A DNA stretch of 32,034 bases from Paludibacter sp. (GTDB lineage Bacteria > Bacteroidota > Bacteroidia > Bacteroidales > Paludibacteraceae): assembly GCA_020049515.1 (NCBI GenBank), contig JAIFKQ010000154.1, positions 1 to 32,034 of the forward strand, in the 5' to 3' direction. Below, piece after piece: positions 24,192 to 32,028 of the stretch. Position 1 is the first letter of the stretch, and every line of letters starts with the position of its first letter. The notes beneath the pieces are model-generated. The model was not told the DNA's origin, did not search any database, and worked only from the letters and a program-made list of their open reading frames with translations. A program made the translations under genes and the position numbers.

Positions 24192-25031
24192 CTAGAATGC
24201 TTTAAAACTCATATCCAAGCTTTTAACAGAGTGGGTCAAAGCCCCTACCGATATATAATCTACACCACATTCGGCATAGGATCTTAAAGTCTCGAATGTA
24301 ATGCCACCAGAAGACTCGGTTTCGTATTTACCATCAATTAACTCTACAGCCTTTCTAGTGTTCTCTGGAGTAAAATTATCTAACATAATACGGTCAACGC
24401 CACCCACTTCCATCACCTGTTTCAATTCATCAAAATTTCGAACTTCAATCTCAATTTTTAAATCTTTACTTTTTTCCTTGATGTATTTTTGCGATCTGAG
24501 AATGGCTTTATCAATTCCACCAGCAAAATCAACATGATTATCTTTTAAAAGAATCATATCGTAAAGTCCAATACGGTGATTAACACCACCACCAATTTTC
24601 ACTGCTTGTTTTTCGAGTAATCTTAAACCAGGGGTCGTTTTCCGTGTATCAAGCACTCGGGTTTTGGTACCCTCAAGCACTTTCACGTACTCTCTAGTGC
24701 GAGTAGCCACCCCACTCATGCGCTGCATAATATTAAGCATCAGTCGTTCTGTTTGTAGCAGCGATTGAATTTTCCCTTCTACCTCAAAAGCCACGTCTCC
24801 AACCTTTACATTAGCTCCATCATTAATAAATACAGTCATTTGGAGTTCCGAGTCAAAAGCATGAAATATTTGTCGTGCCACTTCTACTCCGGCCAACACT
24901 CCATTTTCCTTAACTATAAGTTGTGATTTTCCTATTGCTGAAGCAGGGATACAAGATAATGTAGTATGATCGCCATCGCCAATATCTTCGGCAAACCATA
25001 AATCTATTAGTTGTTTAAATTCCTTAGTCAT
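24192..25031 (-). CDS. nadC: Nicotinate-nucleotide pyrophosphorylase (quinolinate phosphoribosyltransferase)
   Basis: 279 aa, full length. Converts quinolinate and PRPP to nicotinate mononucleotide, the last step of de novo NAD precursor synthesis. Seen: EDIGDGDHTT at 15-24, the LNIMQRMSGVAT block, RVLDTRKTTPGLRLLEKQAVKIGGGVNHR, LYDMILLKDNH, EIEVRNFDEL, DRIMLDNFTPE and ESSGGI near the end, in family order. Its ATG lies inside the end of the DUF4783 gene (8-nt overlap), so translation is probably coupled. nadA and nadB are not here. Confidence 0.95.
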   Translation of the reverse strand: MTKEFKQLIDLWFAEDIGDGDHTTLSCIPASAIGKSQLIVKENGVLAGVEVARQIFHAFDSELQMTVFINDGANVKVGDVAFEVEGKIQSLLQTERLMLNIMQRMSGVATRTREYVKVLEGTKTRVLDTRKTTPGLRLLEKQAVKIGGGVNHRIGLYDMILLKDNHVDFAGGIDKAILRSQKYIKEKSKDLKIEIEVRNFDELKQVMEVGGVDRIMLDNFTPENTRKAVELIDGKYETESSGGITFETLRSYAECGVDYISVGALTHSVKSLDMSFKAF

Positions 25032-25413
25032 TGGAAGGTTCTATTCTAAGCTGTTGAATTTCGTTTTTTCGAGTTAAAATATATACACGATAAGTGCCAG
25101 ATCCAGTTTTTAATGTTCCAATAGCAAAACTGGCTGCATCTTTATTACCTTTGTGCAAAAGCTCAAAACTATTTACACGATTTTTGCGGAAAAATTCAGC
25201 AATTATCCCTGTAGCCTGCTGCTTACTAAACACATCATTTTGAGCGCCTATCACCAATTCTACATTGTCATTTAAGTAGCCTGATAGTGAACCCGCACTT
25301 CCCTCATCTAGGGCAGAAATTATTCCACTAGGAACCTCTACAGCCTGAGCATGTAGGTTGGGAATTGCAGCAAAAAGAATAAAGCTGAACAATAATAGTT
25401 TAATTGTTTTCAT
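25024..25413 (-). CDS. Exported DUF4783 protein (NTF2-like)
   Basis: 129 aa from the ATG at 25413. A signal peptide (FSFILFAAIPNLHAQA, cleaved near residue 22) precedes a small alpha+beta domain: PSGIISALDEGSAGSLSGYLNDNVEL, FSKQQATGIIAEFFRKN, and SFELLHKGNKDAASFAIGTL, the pattern of Bacteroidota DUF4783. A longer frame from 25515 is rejected because it lacks the signal at its N-terminus and would begin upstream of the likely transcription start. It overlaps nadC by 8 nt and is divergent from rlmH, an arrangement I recall from other Bacteroidota. Function unknown. Confidence 0.85.
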   Translation of the reverse strand: MKTIKLLLFSFILFAAIPNLHAQAVEVPSGIISALDEGSAGSLSGYLNDNVELVIGAQNDVFSKQQATGIIAEFFRKNRVNSFELLHKGNKDAASFAIGTLKTGSGTYRVYILTRKNEIQQLRIEPSND

Positions 25414-25504
25414 TTTGAATTGATTTTTTTGTGAAATATTTTTCAATGCAACCGATTTCTCCTTTAAAAACACCATATTTGTATTCCATTTGAAAATCAG
25501 TTTA

Positions 25505-25512
25505 CAAAAGTA
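25505..25512 (-). promoter_or_regulatory. -7 promoter element for DUF4783-nadC
   Basis: Reverse strand reads TACTTTTG, exact match; predicted leader about 85 nt to the ATG at 25413. It supports the shorter DUF4783 start. Confidence 0.55.
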
Positions 25513-25535
25513 CACTTTTTAATTTAGTGCAGACC

Positions 25536-25543
25536 TATATTTG
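25536..25543 (+). promoter_or_regulatory. -7 promoter element for rlmH
   Basis: TATATTTG followed by C, exact match, 56 nt before the rlmH ATG and back-to-back with the nadC-side promoter. Confidence 0.6.
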
Positions 25544-25599
25544 CAACAAATTTATATATTACAAATAACAAGCCAAACGCAACAATAAAAAATGAATGA

Positions 25600-26073
25600 A
25601 TGAAAATAACACTTTTAACTGTAGGTAAAACAACAAATTCGCAGATTATAAAACTTTGCGAAGAGTATCAAAGCAGATTGAAATTCTATATCCCTTTTGA
25701 AATGATAGTGATACCTGAACTAAAAAACACCAAAAACCTATCCATTTTTGAACAAACGGAAAGAGAAGGGGAACTGATATTGAAGCAAATAGAGACTAGC
25801 GATGAGTTTGTGTTGCTAGATGACAAAGGTAAGCAATTTACCTCCATGGGGTTTTCGGAGTATATTTCAAAAAAAATGCTAGCTTCACATAAGCATTTGA
25901 TTTTTGTGGTAGGTGGCCCTTATGGTTTTTCGGAAAAAGTGTATGCCCGTGCCAATTTTAAAATTTCACTATCACTCATGACCTTTTCGCATCAAATGAT
26001 ACGTTTAATTTTTGTGGAGCAACTATATAGGGCTATGACCATTTTGAAAGGCGAACCGTATCATCATGAGTAA
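25600..26073 (+). CDS. rlmH: 23S rRNA pseudouridine-1915 N3-methyltransferase
   Basis: 157 aa, the usual length. SPOUT-class methyltransferase that uses S-adenosylmethionine to methylate pseudouridine 1915 in helix 69 of 23S rRNA. Seen: MKITLLTVGKT start, EGELIL, FVLLDDKGKQFTSMGFSEYI, the cofactor loop FVVGGPYGFSEKV at about 103-115 and the C-terminal knot SLMTFSHQMIRLIFVEQLYRAMTILKGEPYHHE, which is nearly diagnostic. An in-frame-adjacent ATG four bases upstream (25596) is out of frame, so 25600 is kept. Confidence 0.97.
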   Translation: MKITLLTVGKTTNSQIIKLCEEYQSRLKFYIPFEMIVIPELKNTKNLSIFEQTEREGELILKQIETSDEFVLLDDKGKQFTSMGFSEYISKKMLASHKHLIFVVGGPYGFSEKVYARANFKISLSLMTFSHQMIRLIFVEQLYRAMTILKGEPYHHE

Positions 26074-26281
26074 GAATTATTCGTAAAAAAATGAGCTTAA
26101 TACAGAGGATGTATAGCAATGATTCTCAAAGGCAAATCTCTTATTTTGTATTTTTTTTTGTGTTTTGCCTAAAAAAAAAATTATTGCCTAAATTTTAGCA
26201 TTAAAGTAAAATTGTTTAGTTGAAGTAATACGTTAAAAATATATTGTTGGTATTAGTACGTCTGTAATACAATCTTATTTT
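26074..26281. other. AT-rich stretch with no visible gene
   Basis: Part of a 693-nt gap between rlmH and the tRNA genes. It contains T- and A-tracts near 26150-26180, a repeat of TTGCCTAAA (26164 and 26184), and a weak inverted repeat GTATTA/TAATAC near 26250-26270. No coding signal or exact promoter found. Confidence 0.4.
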
Positions 26282-26556
26282 ATGATAAAAATCATATTAT
26301 CGAGCCAGCAATTTAAAGCTGGGGAATCGTTTCGAAATAGACTTTATTTTGAGAAAAAAAATATCAGATAATTGTGTTTAAATAAAAACTGTGAGTACAA
26401 AGTTGATGCGTTTTGGCAATTAAAAGGCGCAAATAAAACAACTTTCGAGGTCAACCAACAAAAAACAGTTCGAAATTTGATGCATTGATTGAAAAATATG
26501 AAAGGCTAGATGAAATATCAGAGCGCTATTTGATGGCATGGCTTTTTAAAAAATAA
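26282..26556 (+). pseudogene. Probable decayed small gene with a stop and a frameshift
   Basis: From ATG 26282 the frame reads MIKIILSSQQFKAGESF..., reaches an in-frame TAA at 26369, and continues open through EYKVDAFWQLKGANKTTFEV and QQKTVR. Near 26473 a single missing A (CGAAATTT for CGAAAATTT) breaks it; in the next frame it continues KFDALIEKYERLDEISERY and LMAWLFKK to TAA at 26554-26556. With both lesions repaired it would be about 91 codons, rich in charged residues, ending just before a terminator. I do not recognise the family. The alternative is that the open frames are chance, or that one lesion is a sequencing error. Confidence 0.45.
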
Positions 26557-26573
26557 CACCCGAACCCAAACTT

Positions 26574-26612
26574 AAAAAAACCGTTTCAATTAATTTTGGA
26601 ACGGTTTTTTTT
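26574..26612 (+). terminator. Rho-independent terminator after the decayed gene
   Basis: AAACCGTTTCAA / TTGGAACGGTTT with loop TTAATT and eight T residues. The A-tract on the other side could allow reverse use. It is close in sequence to the sod terminator at 4759-4794. It suggests the decayed gene was once transcribed. Confidence 0.8.
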
Positions 26613-26700
26613 GTGCTCAATAGTAACGAAACCTATTTGGCAATAAAGAGCCTTTTTGTTTCTGTTTGGTTGAACATTGTTACTATTTTGTTACCCGACA

Positions 26701-26738
26701 AAACAAAAACCCCTCACAACCTATTGATTATGAGGGGT
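26701..26738 (-). terminator. Terminator of the tRNA transcript
   Basis: Reverse strand: stem ACCCCTCA / TGAGGGGT with a 13-base loop followed by TTTTTGTTTTG, starting about 29 nt after tRNA-Leu. Confidence 0.8.
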
Positions 26739-26766
26739 CTTAGTAGTCAAAAAGTTTATCAAAACG

Positions 26767-26849
26767 TACCCGAAGCGGGACTTGAACCCGCACAGCCGTA
26801 AAGCCAAAGGATTTTAAGTCCTTCGTGTCTACCATTCCACCATCCGGGC
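26767..26849 (-). tRNA. tRNA-Leu (anticodon UAA)
   Basis: 83 nt on the reverse strand. Acceptor arm GCCCGGA/TTCGGGT (with G-U pairs at the ends), D-arm, anticodon stem AAGGA/TCCTT around loop CTTAAAA giving anticodon TAA (26814-26816 in the plus strand), a long variable arm of the class II type, T-arm GCGGG-TTCAAGT-CCCGC and discriminator A. CCA is not encoded (A then CG). It lies 20 nt after tRNA-Gly in the same transcript. Confidence 0.95.
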
Positions 26850-26869
26850 AAGATAAACTTAATAACTAT

Positions 26870-26945
<76 letters not shown>

Positions 26946-27099
26946 ATTTAATTTATTGAAAGACGAAAACGTTATTTCATCATTTATATTCTGTCGTCGT
27001 ATTCTACTATCCCGAAAGCTATCTGGAGAGCCACTTTCGAAATTTAACGATTAGAAAATTTGATTTAAATTGTACTACTCTTTTCTCTCAAAGCGGGTG

Positions 27100-27107
27100 C
27101 AAAGATA
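27100..27107 (-). promoter_or_regulatory. -7 promoter element for the tRNA pair
   Basis: Reverse strand reads TATCTTTG, exact match, preceded on that strand by an A-tract. Predicted start near 27093. Confidence 0.5.
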
Positions 27108-27251
27108 CGTTTTTTTTTGAACTTACGAAACTTTTATACTATAAAAATTCAAATCTATTTGCGTTAAAGTCAACTTTTTGCTTTTAAGTCAGGTTTTAAG
27201 AAAAAAATAAAATCAAAAAAAATAAAATCCAGTCATTTGAATGTGTTCTAT

Positions 27252-27287
27252 AAAAAAAAGCGAGATTAATTTCTCGCTTTTTTTCTC
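27252..27287. terminator. Bidirectional terminator after the DUF2582 gene
   Basis: A-tract, GCGAGA / TCTCGC, T-tract with a six-base loop, 12 nt beyond the stop codon. Confidence 0.85.
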
Positions 27288-27298
27288 AGAAAGGTCAT

Positions 27299-27496
27299 TT
27301 AGCCTAAACTTACAAACAATTCGCCATCGATTTCGTTAAATTTCACTTTACCTTCGCGAGCTAACCAGCCTAGGCCTAAATTCAATTCTTTTTCGGCCAA
27401 TTTAGTAGTTTTTTTTATGGCTTTTACGTTTTTTTCGCCGGTTTCTAAAGTTGACCAAATTAAACCTGCACTGATTCCAATTTTTTCTAATAACAT
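27299..27496 (-). CDS. Winged-helix protein, DUF2582 type
   Basis: 65 aa, one compact domain: GISAGLIWSTLETGEKNVKAIKKTTKLAEKELNLGLGWLAREGKVKF followed by a short beta wing (NEIDGELFVSLG). This is the whole of the small winged helix-turn-helix family common in Bacteroidota. Such folds bind DNA, but no target is known for this group. It is a single gene with its own -7 element and terminator. Confidence 0.88.
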   Translation of the reverse strand: MLLEKIGISAGLIWSTLETGEKNVKAIKKTTKLAEKELNLGLGWLAREGKVKFNEIDGELFVSLG

Positions 27497-27539
27497 ACTC
27501 TCTAGTTTATAAAATTGTATTTTTATTTATTTGACGGAA

Positions 27540-27547
27540 CAAAGATA
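27540..27547 (-). promoter_or_regulatory. -7 promoter element for the DUF2582 gene
   Basis: Reverse strand reads TATCTTTG, exact match, with a TTG 21 bases upstream of it (27569-27571), the best -33/-7 pair in this window. Leader about 37 nt. Confidence 0.65.
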
Positions 27548-27670
27548 ATAAATAAATACAACATTGAGCAATGATAATGAAATTGTTGTTCTGCCTCTTA
27601 AATGGTGGTAACTGAAAATGCAAATGTCATCTTAATGGTTTAAAGCAATTGTAAATACTCACTGTTATTA

Positions 27671-29473
27671 TCAGCTATTGTACATTGCCTCAATTTCTAA
27701 TTTGTATTTTTGAAGGATTACCGCACGTCTCATTTTCAGGGTGTTTGTCAACTCGCCTGATTCAATTGTAAATCCTTTTTTAATCAATATAAATTTCTTT
27801 ATCATTTCATAGTTTGACATACCGTTTTGAGCTATCTCAATTCTAGCTTTTATTAAATCATGAATGACTGGCAAGGCTAATAATTCATCAATATCATTGT
27901 ATTTTAAATTTTGTTTTTGTGCATACTCCTCAATTGCAGGAATGGCGGGCGCAATGATGGCTGTAACAAAATTACGCTCGTCACCAATAGTAGCAGCTTG
28001 TTCAATATATGCATCCAAACTAAGACGAGTTTCAATTTCCTGTGGTGCAATATATTTTCCATTGGAAGTTTTAAATAAGTCTTTTATCCTATCAGTTAGC
28101 ACAATGGCGTTTCCATTCATATAGCCAGCATCGCCTGTTTTAAACCACCCATCGGGAGTAAATGCAGCATTAGTAGCTTCAGCATTTCTGTAATAACCGG
28201 TAAAAATGGTATCTCCTTTGAGTAGGATTTCATTTTCATGACCAATTTTCACTTGAAGGTTTGGCATTATACTACCAACAGTTCCTATTTCGTAGCCTGT
28301 ATATTCAAAGCAACTTACTGTGGCTGTGCTTTCAGTCAAACCATATCCATATACAATTGGCACGCCGATTGTGCGAAAAAACAGGGCAATTTCATCCGAA
28401 AGTTTTGCGCCAGCTGTTGGAAGTATATTTGCATTTTCTAACCCAAGTTTCTTTTTTACTTTGGAGAATATCAACTTATCGGCTATAAAATACCTCAATT
28501 TCAAGAAGATGCTGGGAGCTTTCTCTAATCTTAAGTGGTCAACATTGTGTTTTTTTCCTACAGCCATAGCCCAGGCAACAACACCAAGCTTAAGAGGCGA
28601 GAATTTGGACATATTGTCGTTTACTGCCGAATAGACTTTTTCCCAAAACCTGGGCACAGCGCACATTAGAGTTGGGCGTACATCTTGTATTGTTTGTGAT
28701 ATTTCGACAGGTCGTAAATTTAGATAAATACTAACCCCGTTGAACAAACACAAATAACACCAAGTGCGCTCAAAGACATGTGAAAGAGGTAAAAATGCAA
28801 CGGAAATATCTTTGTCAGAGATGGATGAAAGCCTTTGGCTATTGCCTCGCATGGCTTCATTAAAACATAAATGAGAAAGCATTACCCCTTTAGGATTGCC
28901 TGTGGTGCCAGATGTATATAAAATACAAGCTAAATCCTTCAACGAGGCTTCGGTTTGTCTTTTCTGTACTAGTGGCTGTTTTTGTGATTGTTGGCCGATA
29001 GTCAATAGTTCGGAAAAAAAGATAGCCTTGTTGGAATTTGATATTAAAATGGTATTATCAAAGGCAATAATTTTTTTTAGGAACTTAGAATTAACCAATA
29101 CTTCCATCGCAATATCAAATTGCTGCTGATCGCCAACACAAATAATTTCAATTTCAGCATCATTTACAATGAACTCTACTTGGGATACTGTAGAAGTGGC
29201 ATACATTGGTACCACAATAGCACGATTAGCAAAAAGTGCAAAGTCCACAATTAAATTCTCAGATTTATTTTGTGAAAACTGTCCGACACAACTTTGTTCT
29301 TTAACACCAAGTTCTAAAAATGCATTGGCAACGTAGTTCACCTGACTTGCAAAATCAGTCCAAGTTATTTTACTCCATTGTTCATTGAGATTATTACGCT
29401 GAAGCAATGCAGGTTTACCACCATATTTAGTTGCCTGTAAAGTAATTAATTGGGTGAAATAGGGCTTTTCCAT
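27671..29473 (-). CDS. Long-chain fatty acid-CoA ligase (AMP-forming)
   Basis: 600 aa. Activates fatty acids through an acyl-adenylate to acyl-CoA. Seen: AMP-binding P-loop YTSGTTGNPKG at 186-196, LPLSHVFERT, YGYGLTESTATVS, and GWFKTGDAGYMNGNAIVLTDRIKDLFKTSNGKYIAPQEIE, the acyl-CoA synthetase signature and hinge. The long-chain (FadD15-like) group in Bacteroidota has this size and lacks a signal peptide. C-terminal lid about 480-600. It is separated from rnc by 163 nt; no exact -7 element is seen upstream. Which fatty acids it prefers cannot be read from sequence. Confidence 0.92.
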   Translation of the reverse strand: MEKPYFTQLITLQATKYGGKPALLQRNNLNEQWSKITWTDFASQVNYVANAFLELGVKEQSCVGQFSQNKSENLIVDFALFANRAIVVPMYATSTVSQVEFIVNDAEIEIICVGDQQQFDIAMEVLVNSKFLKKIIAFDNTILISNSNKAIFFSELLTIGQQSQKQPLVQKRQTEASLKDLACILYTSGTTGNPKGVMLSHLCFNEAMRGNSQRLSSISDKDISVAFLPLSHVFERTWCYLCLFNGVSIYLNLRPVEISQTIQDVRPTLMCAVPRFWEKVYSAVNDNMSKFSPLKLGVVAWAMAVGKKHNVDHLRLEKAPSIFLKLRYFIADKLIFSKVKKKLGLENANILPTAGAKLSDEIALFFRTIGVPIVYGYGLTESTATVSCFEYTGYEIGTVGSIMPNLQVKIGHENEILLKGDTIFTGYYRNAEATNAAFTPDGWFKTGDAGYMNGNAIVLTDRIKDLFKTSNGKYIAPQEIETRLSLDAYIEQAATIGDERNFVTAIIAPAIPAIEEYAQKQNLKYNDIDELLALPVIHDLIKARIEIAQNGMSNYEMIKKFILIKKGFTIESGELTNTLKMRRAVILQKYKLEIEAMYNS

Positions 29474-29636
29474 GATAATTCTTTAATTTTTGGTTTTACA
29501 AATCGAAGACAAAGAGAGCATTTTTGGCTTTTAAAAGGCTCACAACTTAAAGCTTACGAAATAATAAAAAATCCTTTAGTTTATGGCAAACAAAGCTCTT
29601 TTTAATAATGTTTACGAACTAGTCGTTAACAGCGCA

Positions 29637-30443
29637 TTACTGATTTGAAATATTGGTTTGAATTTTAGCAGCTACATTGTTGAATTTTAAAATCTCTGCA
29701 AGAAATTTAGGATTAGATTGTATCATTTGATCTGCAATTCGGGAAGCATTTTGTTGAGATTCTTTTTTGCTAGCACCTGTAGCTTCGCATACTATTTTTC
29801 CATCAAGGACAAGTTGGGAATGGAATACATGCTTATTGGATTTACTTAGAATTTCATCTATAAGTATAAATTCGGGCTGAATACGGTTTTTTTGACACCA
29901 TTCAATCAATTTAGATTTAAAATTCACTTCATTTTCAGCCACTTTATCCAAATTAACATACGTTAGAAACAATCGTTTTTCCACAAACATTTTACAATGT
30001 TTGTAACCGTAATCTAAATAAATAGCGCCCATTAATGCTTCTAGCGCATTGCCGTATATATTATTATTTGTATGCGAATTGACATATTTGGTAACTATTA
30101 CTAGTTTGTCTAATCCAATTTCCACCGCCAACTGGTTTAAGGATTCTCTTTTTACAATTTTAGAACGGGTATTTGTCAAAAAGCCCTCTCTTTGGTCTTC
30201 GTATTTACGATAGAGAATATCAGTTACAACAGAATTGAGTACTGCATCGCCTAGAAATTCTAGTCGTTCGTTACTCAAGTTGTGACCACTTTCGGTAGGA
30301 ATAGAAACGGACTTGTGCCTTACTGCTAATTGGTAATATTCAATTTTATCGGGATAGAACCCCAGCACTTTATAGAATAAAAAATAAGGCTCTTTTCGAG
30401 CGTTCGAAATGAGCCTTATTTTTCGAAAGATAGTTTTAATCAC
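29637..30443 (-). CDS. rnc: Ribonuclease III
   Basis: 268 aa. Cleaves double-stranded RNA, including rRNA precursors. Seen: signature NERLEFLGDAVL with Glu59, Glu62 and Asp66, then GNALEALMGAIYLDYG with Glu135, and a C-terminal double-stranded RNA-binding domain (about 175-245: FKSKLIEWCQKN...ATGASKKESQQNASRIA). At the site of the second conserved acidic pair the usual Asp is Asn132, while Glu135 is kept. N-terminal residues 1-30 are basic and longer than in E. coli. It starts 4 nt after the fabF stop, so it is in the acpP-fabF-rnc operon, a common Bacteroidota arrangement. Confidence 0.94.
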   Translation of the reverse strand: MIKTIFRKIRLISNARKEPYFLFYKVLGFYPDKIEYYQLAVRHKSVSIPTESGHNLSNERLEFLGDAVLNSVVTDILYRKYEDQREGFLTNTRSKIVKRESLNQLAVEIGLDKLVIVTKYVNSHTNNNIYGNALEALMGAIYLDYGYKHCKMFVEKRLFLTYVNLDKVAENEVNFKSKLIEWCQKNRIQPEFILIDEILSKSNKHVFHSQLVLDGKIVCEATGASKKESQQNASRIADQMIQSNPKFLAEILKFNNVAAKIQTNISNQ

Positions 30444-30447
30444 GAAG

Positions 30448-31710
30448 TTATTTTACGTATTTTTTTACAATAACACTTGCATTGTGACCGCCAAAACCAA
30501 ATGTATTTGATAGTGCTGCATTCACAATTCTTTTTTGTGCCTTGTTAAAGGTAAAATTCAAATTGTAATCAATTTCAGGGTCTTCATCTCCTGCTGTAAA
30601 GTTTATGGTAGGTGGAACTATGTCGTTAACAACAGACAACACCGAAAAAACAGCCTCGATAGCACCAGCAGCACCAAGAAGGTGGCCAGTCATCGATTTA
30701 GTAGAACTGATGTTTAGCTTATACGCATGTTCACCAAAAACTTCTTTAATTGCTTTTGATTCAGAAATGTCTCCAACAGGGGTAGATGTACCATGAACAT
30801 TGATATAATCAATATCTTCAGGATTTAATCCAGCATCTTTCAATGCACGTTTCATCACTAATTTGGCACCTAGTCCTTCAGGGTGTGTGGCAGTAAGATG
30901 ATATGCATCTGCAGACATTCCTCCGCCAACTACTTCGCAAAGAATATTTGCCCCGCGAGCAATAGCATGTTCTAATTCTTCAAGAATTAAACAAGCAGAA
31001 CCTTCACCCATCACAAATCCATCTCGGCTTTTACTGAATGGACGCGAAGCTCCCGTAGGATTATCATTCAGTGTTGATATTGCATTCATGGCATTAAAGC
31101 CACCCATACCTCCAGGCGTGATAGTTGCTTCAGCACCACCAGCTACTATCATGTTGGCTTTACCCATACGAATATGCGTAAACGCGTCAATAATAGCATT
31201 AGTTGAAGAAGCACAAGCCGAACATGTAGAATAGTTGGGACCGTGAAAACCGTACTTGATAGAGATTTGTCCAGCAGCAATATCGGAAATCATTTTTGGA
31301 ATAAAAAACGGATTGAATTTTGGACCTTGTTCTATATTTGCATAATAGTATCCAATTTCCTCTTCAAAGGTCTTAATTCCGCCAATACCTGCTGCAAAAA
31401 TCACACCTACTTCATCTTTATCGACCGTTTCTAAATTCACTCCACAGTTTATCAATGCTTCATCTGCAGCAGCTATTGCATACTGCGCGTACAAATCTAA
31501 CTTGCGTGCCTCCTTACGATCAAAAAACTTCGACGGATCGAAGTTTTTTACTTCACAAGCAAACTTTGTTTTGAATTTAGAAGTATCGAAATAAGAAATA
31601 GGAGCTGCTCCACTTACACCATTAAGGATATTTCCCCATGTTTCCATGACATTAGATCCTAATGGAGTAATGGCGCCTAAACCTGTTACTACTACTCTTT
31701 TCAATTCCAT
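30448..31710 (-). CDS. fabF: Beta-ketoacyl-ACP synthase II
   Basis: 420 aa. Condenses malonyl-ACP with acyl-ACP in fatty acid elongation. Seen: VVVTGLGAITPLG start, active-site Cys166 in CSACASS, the first His in NVHGTSTPVGD, the second in KSMTGHLLGAAGAIE, and the closing NTFGFGGHNASVIV. The length and the Cys-His-His set identify a KAS I/II enzyme; FabF is chosen because of its place next to acpP. The gap to acpP is 22 nt and to rnc 4 nt, indicating one operon. Confidence 0.96.
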   Translation of the reverse strand: MELKRVVVTGLGAITPLGSNVMETWGNILNGVSGAAPISYFDTSKFKTKFACEVKNFDPSKFFDRKEARKLDLYAQYAIAAADEALINCGVNLETVDKDEVGVIFAAGIGGIKTFEEEIGYYYANIEQGPKFNPFFIPKMISDIAAGQISIKYGFHGPNYSTCSACASSTNAIIDAFTHIRMGKANMIVAGGAEATITPGGMGGFNAMNAISTLNDNPTGASRPFSKSRDGFVMGEGSACLILEELEHAIARGANILCEVVGGGMSADAYHLTATHPEGLGAKLVMKRALKDAGLNPEDIDYINVHGTSTPVGDISESKAIKEVFGEHAYKLNISSTKSMTGHLLGAAGAIEAVFSVLSVVNDIVPPTINFTAGDEDPEIDYNLNFTFNKAQKRIVNAALSNTFGFGGHNASVIVKKYVK

Positions 31711-31732
31711 ACTTAATACTTAGGGAGTAAAA

Positions 31733-31969
31733 TTATTTTTGTAATGCATCAATGTGAGCGATAGCTTCGCCTACAGTGGTAATTTTTTCTGCTTGTTCGT
31801 CTGGAATAGAAATGCCGAATTCTTTTTCAAATTCCATAATCAATTCTACTGTGTCCAATGAATCAGCTCCAAGGTCGTTAGTAAAACTAGCTGCAGCTAC
31901 AACATCTGCCTCTTCTACACCTAATTTGTCTACGATAATAGCCTTTACTTTTGCTTCAACTTCTGACAT
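31733..31969 (-). CDS. acpP: Acyl carrier protein
   Basis: 78 aa from the ATG at 31969. Carries growing fatty acyl chains on 4'-phosphopantetheine. The attachment Ser37 lies in [15 protein letters not shown], the family signature, and the protein is strongly acidic with the usual four-helix pattern ([19 protein letters not shown]...TVGEAIAHI). A longer frame from 32023 would add a basic peptide foreign to ACPs, so it is rejected. First gene of the acpP-fabF-rnc operon; TTCCTTTG at 32021-32028 on this strand is one base from the -7 consensus and is the likely promoter. Confidence 0.97.
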   Translation of the reverse strand: MSEVEAKVKAIIVDKLGVEEADVVAAASFTNDLGADSLDTVELIMEFEKEFGISIPDEQAEKITTVGEAIAHIDALQK

Positions 31970-32020
31970 AATTTTTGTTTTTAAGTTTGTAAATAAAAAT
32001 TCTTTATTAATTTTGCGGTG

Positions 32021-32028
32021 CAAAGGAA
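32021..32028 (-). promoter_or_regulatory. Probable -7 element of the acpP operon
   Basis: Reverse strand reads TTCCTTTG, one mismatch to TAnnTTTG, followed by CAC; about 50 nt before the acpP ATG. The window ends before any -33 element. Confidence 0.4.

Larger units (their letters stand above)
26946..27298. other. Gene-free region upstream of the tRNA genes
   Basis: About 350 nt. It carries the reverse-strand promoter at 27100-27107 and the terminator of the DUF2582 gene at 27252-27287. The tRNA leader (about 148 nt) contains GC-richer sequence near 26990-27035 but no recognisable RNA or ORF. Confidence 0.5.

Noticed and set aside
25414-25515. Longer N-terminus for the DUF4783 protein
   Set aside because: It would place the signal peptide in mid-protein and put the start codon upstream of the predicted transcription start.
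26613-26801. Plus-strand frame of 62 codons
   Set aside because: It runs through the tRNA terminator and into the tRNA-Leu gene.
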